64,000 nt of DNA from contig JQKK01000004.1 of NCBI GenBank assembly GCA_000746015.1, positions 62,001-126,000 on the forward strand, given 5' to 3'. Positions within the stretch are counted from its first letter, which is position 1, and each line of letters starts with the position of its first letter. Shown piece by piece: positions 1 to 9,202 of this stretch. Both the position numbers and the translations under genes were made by a program. The notes under the pieces are model-generated. The model did no database searches and was not told the origin of the DNA. It saw nothing but the letters and a program-made list of their open reading frames with translations. The DNA comes from Lachnospiraceae bacterium MA2020 (GTDB lineage: Bacteria; Bacillota; Clostridia; Lachnospirales; Lachnospiraceae).

Positions 1-2
1 AC

Positions 3-107
3 AGGAATATGAAAGATATTACCTGGGCAACAGTTATAGTGCTAGTGATAGCAGTAAGTATCTTACAGCTTATTGGAGATAGTATTGCTAAGAAAAATAC
101 ACACTAA
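3..107 (+). CDS. metI: Methionine ABC transporter permease, C-terminal end (partial)
   Basis: Only the last 34 codons are in the window; the gene begins upstream. The frame ends at TAA 105-107 and encodes a hydrophobic stretch followed by a short basic tail (QLIGDSIAKKN), which is how MetI-type permeases of D/L-methionine importers end. The MetQ binding protein begins 32 bases downstream, giving the usual metN-metI-metQ order. In the family, MetI forms the membrane channel driven by the MetN ATPase. The identification rests mainly on the neighbour because so little of the protein is visible. Confidence 0.7.
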   Translation, partial: RNMKDITWATVIVLVIAVSILQLIGDSIAKKNTH

Positions 108-139
108 GTTTTATGAGGAAAAAACGGAGGAAAAATATT

Positions 140-1141
140 ATGAAAAAGAATATCATCGCAGCATTTATCGGAACAGCTTTAATTGCATCTTCACTTACAG
201 GATGCGGCTCTACAGCAAGTGCAGCTAAGAGCACAGAGAGCGCAAGTACATCATCAGAAGCGCAGGGAGCTGCAGCATCTTCTGAGGCAGCTTCAAGTGA
301 GGCAGCTTCAAGTGAGGTAGCTTCAAGTGAGGTAGCTTCAAGCGAGGCGGCAGGAGAGTATGATTTCACAGCTGATCCAATAGATCTCAAGATTGGTGTT
401 GTAGGTTCACTTTATGAAGACCTTTGGAAGAATGCAGTAGATACTCTTAAGGGAGAGGGCATCAACCTTGAGATCGTACAGTTTTCTGACTATGTAACAC
501 CAAATAATGCACTCGCCAATGGCGAGATCGACTTGAATGCATTCCAGCATCAGATTTATCTTAAGTCTGAGATTGACCAGTATGGATATGATCTTACAAA
601 TATAGGAAATACTTTCATCATCCCACTTAATCTTTATTCTGAAAAGATCAAGTCAGTAGATGAACTGAAGGATGGAGACACTATCGCAGTACCAAACGAT
701 CCGACAAATGAGGGACGTGCACTCAAGGTTCTTTCAGCTGCAGGAATCATTACACTTAAGGATAATGACAATTTCAATCCAACACTTGATGACATCGAGA
801 GCTACAAGGTAAATGTAAAGATAGAGGAGCTTGCTGCAAATACTATTCCTTCTACACTTCCTGATGTTACTGCAGCTATCGTAAATGGTAACTATGCTCT
901 TGATTTTGGCCTTAAGACAGATGAGGCTGTATATAAGGACAGTGTACTTGATCAGGAAGAGTACTGGAACCTTATCGCAGCAAAGACAGCAGATCTTTCA
1001 GACGCAAGACTTGTTGCAGCTTATGAAAAGGTTGTAAAGGCATTCCAGTCTGAGGCAACAGAAAAGGTATTTAACGATGACTTTGGCGGATATTTCATCA
1101 AGGCAGGATGGGATCAGGACAGACTTGCTGATTTCAAATAA
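140..1141 (+). CDS. metQ: Methionine-binding lipoprotein MetQ
   Basis: This is the extracellular substrate-binding lipoprotein of the methionine importer (NlpA/MetQ family). The start at ATG 140 is chosen because GGAGG lies at 126-130; an in-frame ATG at 113 has no such site. A signal peptide ends in the lipobox LTGC near residue 22, so the mature protein is lipid-anchored. A low-complexity Ser/Ala/Glu linker follows (about residues 45-70), encoded partly by a 15-bp tandem repeat. The binding domain then carries family features such as KIGVVGS, the NAFQHQIYL region and the IAVPNDPTNEGRAL segment. It follows metI directly. Substrate is inferred as methionine from family and context. Confidence 0.9.
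   Translation: MKKNIIAAFIGTALIASSLTGCGSTASAAKSTESASTSSEAQGAAASSEAASSEAASSEVASSEVASSEAAGEYDFTADPIDLKIGVVGSLYEDLWKNAVDTLKGEGINLEIVQFSDYVTPNNALANGEIDLNAFQHQIYLKSEIDQYGYDLTNIGNTFIIPLNLYSEKIKSVDELKDGDTIAVPNDPTNEGRALKVLSAAGIITLKDNDNFNPTLDDIESYKVNVKIEELAANTIPSTLPDVTAAIVNGNYALDFGLKTDEAVYKDSVLDQEEYWNLIAAKTADLSDARLVAAYEKVVKAFQSEATEKVFNDDFGGYFIKAGWDQDRLADFK
272..346 (+). repeat. 15-bp in-frame tandem repeat in metQ linker
   Basis: Five 15-bp units lie in the metQ reading frame, each encoding A/V-A-S-S-E. The first (272-286) is diverged; the four at 287-346 are nearly identical (GCA/GTA GCT TCA AGT GAG). Unit length is a multiple of three, so changes in copy number would lengthen or shorten the linker between lipid anchor and binding domain without breaking the frame. 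Confidence 0.85.
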
Positions 1142-1161
1142 TTATATCAAAGGGGCTTGAC

Positions 1162-2328
1162 ATGAGAGCATTATCAGAGAGGACATCCAGGTTTACAGAT
1201 TCGGTCATCAGAAGGATGACAAGAGTTTCAAATAAGTATGGTGCAGTTAATCTTTCTCAAGGATTTCCGGATTTTGAACCTCCTCGCGAGATTCTTGAGA
1301 GACTAAAAGAAGTCGCAGACGAAGATTATCATCAGTACTCTATCACATGGGGAGCGCAAAATACGAGAGAGGCGCTTGCTGCAAAAGAGTCACGTTTCAT
1401 GGGAATCGATATCGATCCAGAGAAGGAAGTCGTGATAACCTGCGGCGGCACAGAGGCTATGATGGCAGCGGTCATGACAGTCTGCAATCCGGGCGACAAG
1501 GTGGCGATTTTCTCACCATTTTATGAGAATTATGGCGCAGATACTATCCTTTCCGGAGCCCAGCCTATATATGTACCACTCATACCACCGGAGTTTAACT
1601 TTGATGCAAATGTTCTTGAGCAGGCTTTTAAGGATGGGGCAAAGGCATTGATCCTTTGCAATCCATCCAATCCTTCGGGAAAAGTCTTTACCCTTGAAGA
1701 AATGCAGATCATTGCTGATATAGCGATAAAGTATGATGCGTATGTGATCACAGACGAGGTCTATGAGCATATTGTCTATAAGCCTAATAAAATGATATAC
1801 ATGGCATCGCTGCCGGGAATGAGAGAGAGGACTATCAGCACAGGATCTCTTTCAAAGACATATTCCATCACAGGCTGGAGACTTGGATATACGATCGCTC
1901 CGGCAGAAATCACAGACAGGATAAGGAAGGTACATGACTTTTTGACTGTTGGTGCAGCGGCTCCACTACAGGAAGCTGTCGTTACGGGTCTGCGTTTTGG
2001 GCAGGATTACTATGATGCATTACTTGATAAGTATACCCATAAAAGAGACCTCTTCTGTGATGGACTAAGGAGTGCCGGACTTAACTTTCATAAACCTGAG
2101 GGCGCATACTATGTGATGGTAGATATATCTGAGTGGAATTATGACAGTGACTTGGATTTTTGCTACAACCTTGCAGAAAAGGTTGGCGTAGGAGCAGTCC
2201 CGGGATCGAGTTTCTTCCATGAAAATGTAAATAATCTTATCCGCTTTCATTTTGCAAAAAAAGATGAGACTTTGAGAGAGGCTCTTTCGAGATTGCAGGA
2301 CATTCGAAAGAAGATGGAGAGAAGATAA
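1162..2328 (+). CDS. PLP-dependent aminotransferase (class I/II)
   Basis: A fold-type I aminotransferase of 388 residues, full length for the family. The PLP-binding lysine is K232 in SLSKTYSITGWRLGY, and the upstream CNPSNPSGKV and ITDEVYEHI segments are the usual asparagine and aspartate contacts to the cofactor. It starts 20 bases after metQ behind AAAGGGG and overlaps the next gene by one base (TAATG). It lies between a methionine importer and a 2-hydroxyacid dehydrogenase, so it may convert methionine or another hydrophobic amino acid to its 2-oxo acid. That substrate is an inference; the sequence itself only shows an aminotransferase of the methionine/aromatic/aspartate group. Confidence 0.88.
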   Translation: MRALSERTSRFTDSVIRRMTRVSNKYGAVNLSQGFPDFEPPREILERLKEVADEDYHQYSITWGAQNTREALAAKESRFMGIDIDPEKEVVITCGGTEAMMAAVMTVCNPGDKVAIFSPFYENYGADTILSGAQPIYVPLIPPEFNFDANVLEQAFKDGAKALILCNPSNPSGKVFTLEEMQIIADIAIKYDAYVITDEVYEHIVYKPNKMIYMASLPGMRERTISTGSLSKTYSITGWRLGYTIAPAEITDRIRKVHDFLTVGAAAPLQEAVVTGLRFGQDYYDALLDKYTHKRDLFCDGLRSAGLNFHKPEGAYYVMVDISEWNYDSDLDFCYNLAEKVGVGAVPGSSFFHENVNNLIRFHFAKKDETLREALSRLQDIRKKMERR

Positions 2329-3287
2329 TGGGTGATTTACGAGTAGGTATAATCGGACTTGGACATGTGGGCGCGCATGTTCTTTACACTATCGCATTGC
2401 AGGGGCTTTCGGATGACTTTGTACTTGTTGACTTGGACGACAATAAGGAAAAAGTCATTGCAGAGCGTCAGGATGTGCTTGATGCAACAGAGTTTTTACC
2501 GCATAGGGTAAATATCAAAATTGGCAGCATTGAGGACTTAAAGGACAGAGATGTGATAGTAAATGCAGTTGGAAATATTGCTGCATTGAGAGGTACGAAC
2601 ACGAGATTGTCTGAGATGGAATTTAATATGAATGCCATTCAGACTTATGCAAAAAGACTTAAGGATTCCGGATTTAATGGCATTCTTATTAATATTTCAA
2701 ACCCGTGTGATGTAATTACAAAGTGGCTTGCAGATTTCCTTGATCTGCCGGCAGGCCATGTACTTGGTACAGGAACAGGTCTTGATACGGCAAGACTTAA
2801 GTGGAGATTGCAGGATAGTACGGGAGTTTCATCCCACTCGATAACCGCATATATGATGGGAGAGCATGGAAGTGCACAGATAACACCGTGGTCGCAGGTA
2901 AGCTTTAATGGCTTAAGCCTTGAAGAAGCTGCAAAAACTGATGAGAGATTCAGGTTTGATAAAGATGCGATCGAGCAGGGCGCGAGAGAAGGCGGCTGGA
3001 TAACATTTAACGGTAAATTCTGTACAGAATACGCAATAGCACTTACTGCGGCGAGACTTGTTCGAATTGTTAAATATGATGAGAAAGAGATAATCCCGGT
3101 AAGTACAAAGCTTGACGGAGAGTACGGAGAAAAGGGACTTTTTGCAGGTGTTCCTGCACTTATAGGAAAGAATGGAGTGGAAAAAGTTATAGAACTGCCA
3201 CTTACCGATACAGAAAAAGAAAAATTTCATGCATGCTGCGAAGGAATTCGTGCTAATATAGAGGAGTCAAAAAAATTCTTGAGATGA
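2328..3287 (+). CDS. L-2-hydroxyacid dehydrogenase of the lactate/malate dehydrogenase family
   Basis: A 319-residue NAD-dependent dehydrogenase of the LDH/MDH superfamily. The N-terminus has the dinucleotide motif GIIGLGHVGAH, then a VDLD acidic end for the ribose, a substrate-loop segment (ALRGTNTR), INISNPCDVIT, and the catalytic histidine H180 in MMGEHGS. The divergent loop suggests a larger substrate than pyruvate, as in L-2-hydroxyisocaproate dehydrogenases. Its ATG overlaps the stop of the aminotransferase, so the two are translated together; a likely route is amino acid to 2-oxo acid to 2-hydroxy acid, which would reoxidise NADH. The exact substrate is not shown by the sequence. Confidence 0.85.
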   Translation: MGDLRVGIIGLGHVGAHVLYTIALQGLSDDFVLVDLDDNKEKVIAERQDVLDATEFLPHRVNIKIGSIEDLKDRDVIVNAVGNIAALRGTNTRLSEMEFNMNAIQTYAKRLKDSGFNGILINISNPCDVITKWLADFLDLPAGHVLGTGTGLDTARLKWRLQDSTGVSSHSITAYMMGEHGSAQITPWSQVSFNGLSLEEAAKTDERFRFDKDAIEQGAREGGWITFNGKFCTEYAIALTAARLVRIVKYDEKEIIPVSTKLDGEYGEKGLFAGVPALIGKNGVEKVIELPLTDTEKEKFHACCEGIRANIEESKKFLR

Positions 3288-3301
3288 AGGAAAAAACATT
3301 A

Positions 3302-4213
3302 ATGACTCTTCAGCAACTACAGCAGATAATCACGATCGCAGATTCAAATTCTATGAATGAGGCTGCAAAGAAGCTTTTTATTTCTCAGCCAAATTTATCA
3401 CAGGTAGTAAAGGATGTTGAGCAGAGCATCGGTACTACGATCTTTATACGTTCCAACAGAGGCATAAAGCTTACACCGGAGGGCATAGAGTTTATCGGCT
3501 ATGCCCGCCAGGTTGTAGAGCAATATGCGCTTCTTGAAAAAAAGTACATAGGCAAAGAGACAAAAAAGATTTTTTCTGTTTCCACACAGCATTACAGTTT
3601 TGCGGTTAAAGCATTCGTTGAAACAGTGAAGCTTGTTGGAATGGAAAACTTTGAATATGCAATTCATGAGACAAGGACACATACCGTTATTGATAATGTA
3701 AAGAATTTTAAGAGTGAGATAGGTGTTCTGTATCTTTCTGATTTTAATAAAAATGTCCTTACAAAGATATTCAGTGAAAATGGATTGAAATTTAAGGAGC
3801 TGTTTACATGTGATACCTATGTCTATATGTGGAACGGTCATCCGCTGGCAGGAAAGTCAGCCATATCAATGGAAGAGCTTAAGGGATACCCGTGTCTTGC
3901 TTTTGAGCAGGGATCTTCAAATTCATTCTATTTTGCAGAGGAGATGAAGAGCACTGACGAGTACATTAAACTGATAAGAGCTGATGACAGGGCGACTATG
4001 CTGAATCTTATGGTGGGACTGAATGGATATACCCTCTGCTCAGGTATCATAAGTGAGGAACTGAATGGTACAGACTATGTAGCGATACCGCTTGTTGCTG
4101 AAGAAAATGAAAAAATGCATATAGGATACATAAAGCACAAAGCTGCTAAATTATCCGACCTTGGGGAAATATATATACAGGAATTATTGAAAATAGGGAA
4201 AAATAATCTTTAA
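3302..4213 (+). CDS. LysR-family transcriptional regulator
   Basis: A LysR-type regulator: N-terminal winged helix-turn-helix (MTLQQLQQIITIAD, then MNEAAKKLFISQPNLSQVVK) and a C-terminal substrate-binding-like domain. I prefer ATG 3302, because the protein then begins like other LysR proteins and AAGGA lies about ten bases upstream; ATG 3284, which overlaps the dehydrogenase stop, is also in frame. It is the last gene of the metQ-aminotransferase-dehydrogenase run and lies just before an amino acid permease gene. It probably senses a metabolite of this pathway and controls these genes, but the effector is unknown. Confidence 0.88.
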   Translation: MTLQQLQQIITIADSNSMNEAAKKLFISQPNLSQVVKDVEQSIGTTIFIRSNRGIKLTPEGIEFIGYARQVVEQYALLEKKYIGKETKKIFSVSTQHYSFAVKAFVETVKLVGMENFEYAIHETRTHTVIDNVKNFKSEIGVLYLSDFNKNVLTKIFSENGLKFKELFTCDTYVYMWNGHPLAGKSAISMEELKGYPCLAFEQGSSNSFYFAEEMKSTDEYIKLIRADDRATMLNLMVGLNGYTLCSGIISEELNGTDYVAIPLVAEENEKMHIGYIKHKAAKLSDLGEIYIQELLKIGKNNL

Positions 4214-4382
4214 TCTTCATAAATATGGTAAAAATTAACAAAATTTATTGATCAATTTTGACTTGTTAGGTGCATAAGATTGTGATAAAATTACTCTTTG
4301 CTTGGACAAATATAACATTGTATAAATAATTGTACAAAATTAAAATAGTTCAAGGATATATATGTAACAGGAGAGTAAATTT

Positions 4383-5831
4383 ATGGACGACAAGAAACGT
4401 ATCACATGGCTGACGCTGGCATTTATGGCGTTCTCAACGGTATGGGGATTTGGAAACATCTTAAATGGTTTCATCTACTTCAATGGTATTCAGGTAATAT
4501 TCAGCTGGATACTTATGTTTGTGCTTTATTTCATTCCTTATGCACTCATGGTTGGTGAGCTTGGCTCAGCTTTCAAGACAAGCGGCGGTGGTGTAAGCTC
4601 ATGGATACACGACACTACAAACAAGAAGCTTGCTTACTATGCGGGATGGACATACTGGGCTGTACATATCCCATATATAGCAAGTAAGGGAAGTGGAAGC
4701 CTTAAGGCTCTCAGCTGGGCTATTTTCCGTAATGCTGAGACTTATGATACTTTCCCTACACATGCTGTACAGATCGCAACTTTGGCAGTATTCCTGGTAG
4801 GATGCTTTATCGCAAGCCGTGGTCTTAACCCACTTAAGAAGCTCCTTTCAATCGCCGGTACAAGCATGTTCGTTATGTCTTTACTTTATATTGTTATGCT
4901 CTTTGCAGCACCTGCGATCAATCCTGGCGCACACTATGTGACAATGGATTTCAGCATCAAGAATCTTATTCCTACATTTAACGTAGGATACTTTACATCA
5001 CTTTCTATCCTTGTATTTGCAGTTGGTGGATGCGAGAAGATCTCACCATATGTAAACAAGATGGACAAGCCAAGCAAGAGCTTCCCTAAGGGAATCATCG
5101 CAATGGCTATCATGGTTTTAGTATGCGCAATGCTTGGTACAGTAGCAATGGGAATGATGTTTGACCCAACTGTTATCAACGAGAGCAAGGAGTCATTCAA
5201 CTCATATGCAGCAAATGGTTCATACTGGGCATTCCAGAAGCTTGGTGAGTACTATCACGTTGGTGATCTGTTCCTTGTAATTTACGCTATCTGTAATGTT
5301 ATCGGACAGTTCTCAGTACTTATCCTCAGCATTGATGCTCCGCTTCGTATGCTTCTTGATAACGAGCAGATCCAGGAGTACATTCCTACAGGACTTCGTA
5401 AGAAGAACCAGTATGGCGTTTACATCAATGGTATCTGGATGGTAGTTGTGCTTTCAGGTCTTATCATCGTTCTTCAGACATTTGTACCTGGTGCAGCAGC
5501 AGTACTTCAGCAGCTTACAAGACTTAATTCGGTATGTATGCCGCTTCGTTACCTCTGGGTATTTGCAGCATACATTGCACTTCGTCAGCATTACAATACA
5601 ATCCATGCTGACTACAGATTTGTAAAGAATCAGGGCGTTGCATTGTTCTTTGGCGCATGGTGCTTTATAGTTACAGCAGCAAGCTGCCTGCTTGGAATGT
5701 ACAATGAAGATAAGTTCACAATGGTGCTCAACATCTGCACACCACTTGTACTTACAGGACTTGGTCTTATCCTTCCTCAGATCGCCAAGAAGGAAAAGTC
5801 ATCAAAAAGAGAAACTGCAGTTAATAATTGA
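4383..5831 (+). CDS. Amino acid permease of the APC superfamily (GadC/YjeM-like)
   Basis: A 482-residue membrane protein with about twelve hydrophobic segments. The start (ITWLTLAFMAFSTVWGFGN) has the unwound first helix typical of the APC fold, and GGGVSSWIHD fits the glutamate:GABA antiporter-related branch. A strong site AACAGGAGAG precedes ATG 4383. It follows the LysR gene after 169 bases and a hairpin terminator lies directly behind it, so it is probably its own unit or the end of the upstream one. In this setting it might export the 2-hydroxy acid or exchange amino acids; the substrate is not visible. Confidence 0.85.
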   Translation: MDDKKRITWLTLAFMAFSTVWGFGNILNGFIYFNGIQVIFSWILMFVLYFIPYALMVGELGSAFKTSGGGVSSWIHDTTNKKLAYYAGWTYWAVHIPYIASKGSGSLKALSWAIFRNAETYDTFPTHAVQIATLAVFLVGCFIASRGLNPLKKLLSIAGTSMFVMSLLYIVMLFAAPAINPGAHYVTMDFSIKNLIPTFNVGYFTSLSILVFAVGGCEKISPYVNKMDKPSKSFPKGIIAMAIMVLVCAMLGTVAMGMMFDPTVINESKESFNSYAANGSYWAFQKLGEYYHVGDLFLVIYAICNVIGQFSVLILSIDAPLRMLLDNEQIQEYIPTGLRKKNQYGVYINGIWMVVVLSGLIIVLQTFVPGAAAVLQQLTRLNSVCMPLRYLWVFAAYIALRQHYNTIHADYRFVKNQGVALFFGAWCFIVTAASCLLGMYNEDKFTMVLNICTPLVLTGLGLILPQIAKKEKSSKRETAVNN

Positions 5832-5845
5832 TATTAAATTTTAAG

Positions 5846-5875
5846 AAAGAGATCGCATAAGGCGGTCTCTTTTTA
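5846..5875 (+). terminator. Rho-independent terminator
   Basis: Inverted repeat AGAGA-CGC / GCG-TCTCT around a short ATAAG loop, followed by TTTTT, fourteen bases after the permease stop. Confidence 0.85.
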
Positions 5876-5977
5876 CTTGTAAACAATGAATGGTTGTGAG
5901 ATACTATAATAATAGCGGGGAGATAAATTCGTTTCATTATTGCATTAAAGAATATACTGATTCAGAGGTCAAAGAAT

Positions 5978-7294
5978 ATGAATTACAAACAGATTATCCC
6001 TTGTATTTATCTGAAGAATGGCGAAGCGGTTGAATGGTTTGGATGTACGGAAAGGATTACTGAAAGTGCTGTTAATCTTGCGATCAACTATTCAAACTAT
6101 GGGGCAGATGCGATAATTGTTTTTGATCTGTCTGAGGATTCAGATGAGCATGCGGTAAATATTACTGTCATAAGAAGTATCTGCAGAGCAGTTGATGTAC
6201 CTGTGATCGGTGCAGGTCATGTGGAGAAGCTCAGCGATATCAAGAGGTTTATCTATGCCGGTTGTGCAAAAGCATGCCTTAATTATGCAAAGGCAAATAA
6301 TATTGCACTTACAGATGAGGCAGGAAAACGCTTTGGAAGAGATCATATTGCCGTATGCATCGAGAATGTAGATCAGCTTAATGCAGGCATAAATCAGGTT
6401 AAAAATTATGTCAGCGAGATAATTCTTATTCCGGAGTTTAATCTTCGTGAATGTGCTGACTGGGTAATGATAAACTGCACAAGGAATGCTCATCCGATAA
6501 AGATAGATCTTATACCGGTATTTCGTAATAAGACATTTCATGATCTGGCTGCAGATCTTCGAAAGTTTGAGATATCGGGAATCGCGGGCGGTGATCTGAA
6601 TACAAATTACAGAGATTTCATGAGCCTTAAGCGTCAGTGCAACGGACTCGGGATCCCTATGAATACTTTGAGCAGTAAGCTTTCATGGAGTGACTTTAAG
6701 CTTAATTCTGACGGGATGATACCTGTGATAGTGCAGGACTATAAGACAGATGATGTGCTCATGATGGCCTATATGAATCAGGAAGCTTTTGAGACTACTG
6801 TGATGACGGGGATAATGACCTATTGGAGCAGAAGTCGCAATGAGCTTTGGATAAAGGGAGATACTTCCGGACACTATCAGTTTGTAAAGAGTTTGACAGC
6901 TGATTGTGATAACGATACAATACTTGCGAAAGTTTACCAGGTTGGAGCAGCATGCCATACCGGCAGACGCTCATGTTTCTTTAATGAGATGGCTAAAAGA
7001 CCTTATGAAGAGACAAATCCGGTGAAAGTCTTTACGGAAGTATATCAAAACATAAGTAACAATCGCGGAAAGCAAAAGGACAGTTCCTACACTAATTATC
7101 TTTTTGATAAGGGTGTTGACAAGCTGCTGAAAAAGCTTGGTGAGGAGTGTACCGAGATAATCGTTGCAGCAAAGAATCCTGATCCTGAAGAGCTTAAGTA
7201 CAGCATAGCTGACTGGCTTTATCATGCGATGATCCTTATGGTTGAGAAAGGTGTCACATGGGAGGACATCACAAAAGAGATAGGTCACAGATGA
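5978..7294 (+). CDS. hisIE: HisF-like/HisI/HisE fusion: phosphoribosyl-AMP cyclohydrolase and phosphoribosyl-ATP pyrophosphatase
   Basis: Three histidine-pathway domains in one 438-residue chain. Residues 1-225 resemble the HisF/HisA TIM barrel ([15 protein letters not shown], later [14 protein letters not shown]). Residues 240-335 are HisI, with [11 protein letters not shown], a DCDND metal site and the CHTGRRSC cysteines. Residues 345-438 are HisE ([19 protein letters not shown]). HisE and HisI carry out steps two and three of histidine synthesis. The barrel lacks the first HisF catalytic Asp, which is Y11 here, and the second appears as Glu in VCIENVD, so it is probably not an active cyclase. 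It stands alone, without other his genes, behind a TATAAT at 5905-5910. Confidence 0.88.
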   Translation: MNYKQIIPCIYLKNGEAVEWFGCTERITESAVNLAINYSNYGADAIIVFDLSEDSDEHAVNITVIRSICRAVDVPVIGAGHVEKLSDIKRFIYAGCAKACLNYAKANNIALTDEAGKRFGRDHIAVCIENVDQLNAGINQVKNYVSEIILIPEFNLRECADWVMINCTRNAHPIKIDLIPVFRNKTFHDLAADLRKFEISGIAGGDLNTNYRDFMSLKRQCNGLGIPMNTLSSKLSWSDFKLNSDGMIPVIVQDYKTDDVLMMAYMNQEAFETTVMTGIMTYWSRSRNELWIKGDTSGHYQFVKSLTADCDNDTILAKVYQVGAACHTGRRSCFFNEMAKRPYEETNPVKVFTEVYQNISNNRGKQKDSSYTNYLFDKGVDKLLKKLGEECTEIIVAAKNPDPEELKYSIADWLYHAMILMVEKGVTWEDITKEIGHR

Positions 7295-7333
7295 CCTTTC
7301 AGCAATGTTAGAAAGAATAGGTAGTAAAGTTGT

Positions 7334-9202
7334 ATGAAAAAAACAGCAATTGATGATGAGATCCTGCTGTCTATCGAAAAGCCGGAAAGATATATCGGCA
7401 ATGAGATAAACGCGATATTTAAGGATAAGTCCAAGGTGGATATACGATTTGCAATGTGTTTTCCAGACGTATATGAGATCGGTATGTCACACCTTGGCAT
7501 ACAGATTTTATATGATATGTTCAATAAGCGGGAAGATGTTTGGTGCGAGAGAGTCTACTCTCCTTGGATTGATCTGGACCGGGAAATGCGCACACGACAT
7601 ATCCCGCTTTTTGCGCTGGAGTCACAGGATCCGATAAAGGATTTTGATTTCCTTGGTATCACTCTGCAGTATGAGATGTGCTACACAAATATCCTGCAGG
7701 TGCTTGATCTTTCCGGTATCGCTCTCAAAGCGGTAGAGAGGACAGATGATGATCCGATCGTGATCGGTGGAGGTCCGTGTACTTATAATCCTGAGCCAAT
7801 CGCTGATTTCTTTGATATGTTCTATATCGGAGAGGGCGAGATATCTTATGATGAGATTTTTGACACTTATAAAAAGATAAAATCTGAGGGAGGAAGTCGT
7901 CAGGATTTCCTACGTGCAGCATGCCAGATACCGGGCATCTATGTTCCTCAGTTTTATGAGGCAACATACAATGAGGATGGCACATTAAAGTCATTTGATG
8001 CGACAATTCCGGAGGCTCCGCTTACAGTTAAAAAGCAGATCGTCATGGATATGGATGATGTATCATATCCTGATAAGCCGCTTGTGCCGTTCATCAGAGT
8101 TACACAGGACAGAGTAGTGCTTGAGGTCATGCGTGGCTGTATACGTGGCTGCAGATTTTGCCAGGCAGGACAGATCTACAGACCGGTAAGAGAGAGAAGC
8201 CTTGATTTCCTTAAGAAAAAGGCACAGGCTATGCTTGACTCCACAGGACAGGATGAGATCACGCTTAGCTCACTCAGTTCGTCGGACTATTCTCATCTTG
8301 GAGAGCTCGTGCTTTGGCTCATAGAGAATTATCGTGACAAGTATATAAATATTTCACTTCCTTCACTGCGTATAGACTCTTTTGCTCTTGATATCATGAG
8401 CAGGGTACAGGACGTTAAGAAGGGATCGCTCACATTTGCTTCTGAGGCCGGTTCACAGAGGCTTAGAAATGTTATTAACAAGGGAATTACCGAAGAAGAT
8501 ATCATGCGCGGATCTGCCGAGGCATTCAAGGGCGGATGGAATAAGGTTAAGCTTTACTTCATGCTCGGACTTCCGACAGAGACAGATGAGGATGTCAAGG
8601 CTATAGCGCAGCTTTCAGATGCCGTAGCAATGAACTACTATGATACAGTTCCGAAGGAGGATCGCAAGGGAATCCGCGTGCAGGTTACAGCATCAGCATC
8701 CTTCTTCATACCAAAGCCATTTACACCGTTTGAGTGGGCACCTATGTGTACAGCAGAGGAGTTCCAGAGAAAGGCATATGTACTTAGCGACGAGTTTACC
8801 AAACAGCTCAATCGTAAGTCACTTAAGTTCCAGTATCACGAGAATTATCTTAGTGAGTTGGAGGGACTTTTTGCCCGTGGCGACAGAAAGCTTTCTGAGC
8901 TTTTGATAAATGCTTATAAGAAGGGATGTATCTACGATTCATGGTCTGAATGCTTTGACATTGATAAGTGGCATGCAGCAATTGAAGAGTGTGGAGTAGA
9001 TGTTGCTTTTTATACCCAGAGAGAAAGATCACTTGATGAGCTTTTCCCTTGGGATTTCATAGATATAGGTGTTACAAAGAAATTCCTCAAAGATCAATGG
9101 CTTGAGGCCAAAGCTGAGAGAGTTACACCTAACTGCCGCCAGCAGTGTTCGGGCTGTGGCGCAGCTTGCTTTGGAGGAGGTGTCTGCTTTGAGCGAAGAT
9201 AA
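7334..9202 (+). CDS. B12-binding-domain radical SAM protein (TIGR03960 type)
   Basis: A 622-residue radical SAM protein. The N-terminal third has a cobalamin-binding-like region (DVYEIGMSHLGIQILYD, later VIGGGPCTYNPEPI). The 4Fe-4S site is C269, C273, C276 in GCIRGCRFCQAG, followed by the SAM-binding SLSSSDY and SLRIDSF strands, and a cysteine-rich tail (CRQQCSGCGAACFGGG). In Clostridia this protein is always found beside a DUF2344 protein, as here, and RNase E/G. The pair is suspected to act in RNA or ribosome modification but no reaction is established to my knowledge. The next gene starts inside its last codons. Confidence 0.9.
   Translation: MKKTAIDDEILLSIEKPERYIGNEINAIFKDKSKVDIRFAMCFPDVYEIGMSHLGIQILYDMFNKREDVWCERVYSPWIDLDREMRTRHIPLFALESQDPIKDFDFLGITLQYEMCYTNILQVLDLSGIALKAVERTDDDPIVIGGGPCTYNPEPIADFFDMFYIGEGEISYDEIFDTYKKIKSEGGSRQDFLRAACQIPGIYVPQFYEATYNEDGTLKSFDATIPEAPLTVKKQIVMDMDDVSYPDKPLVPFIRVTQDRVVLEVMRGCIRGCRFCQAGQIYRPVRERSLDFLKKKAQAMLDSTGQDEITLSSLSSSDYSHLGELVLWLIENYRDKYINISLPSLRIDSFALDIMSRVQDVKKGSLTFASEAGSQRLRNVINKGITEEDIMRGSAEAFKGGWNKVKLYFMLGLPTETDEDVKAIAQLSDAVAMNYYDTVPKEDRKGIRVQVTASASFFIPKPFTPFEWAPMCTAEEFQRKAYVLSDEFTKQLNRKSLKFQYHENYLSELEGLFARGDRKLSELLINAYKKGCIYDSWSECFDIDKWHAAIEECGVDVAFYTQRERSLDELFPWDFIDIGVTKKFLKDQWLEAKAERVTPNCRQQCSGCGAACFGGGVCFERR

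Noticed and set aside
3398-3841. Long open frame opposite the LysR gene, and similar antisense frames opposite miaB, mutL, prs and rluD
   Set aside because: They lack ribosome sites and recognisable motifs and lie wholly inside genes with clear family identity on the other strand.
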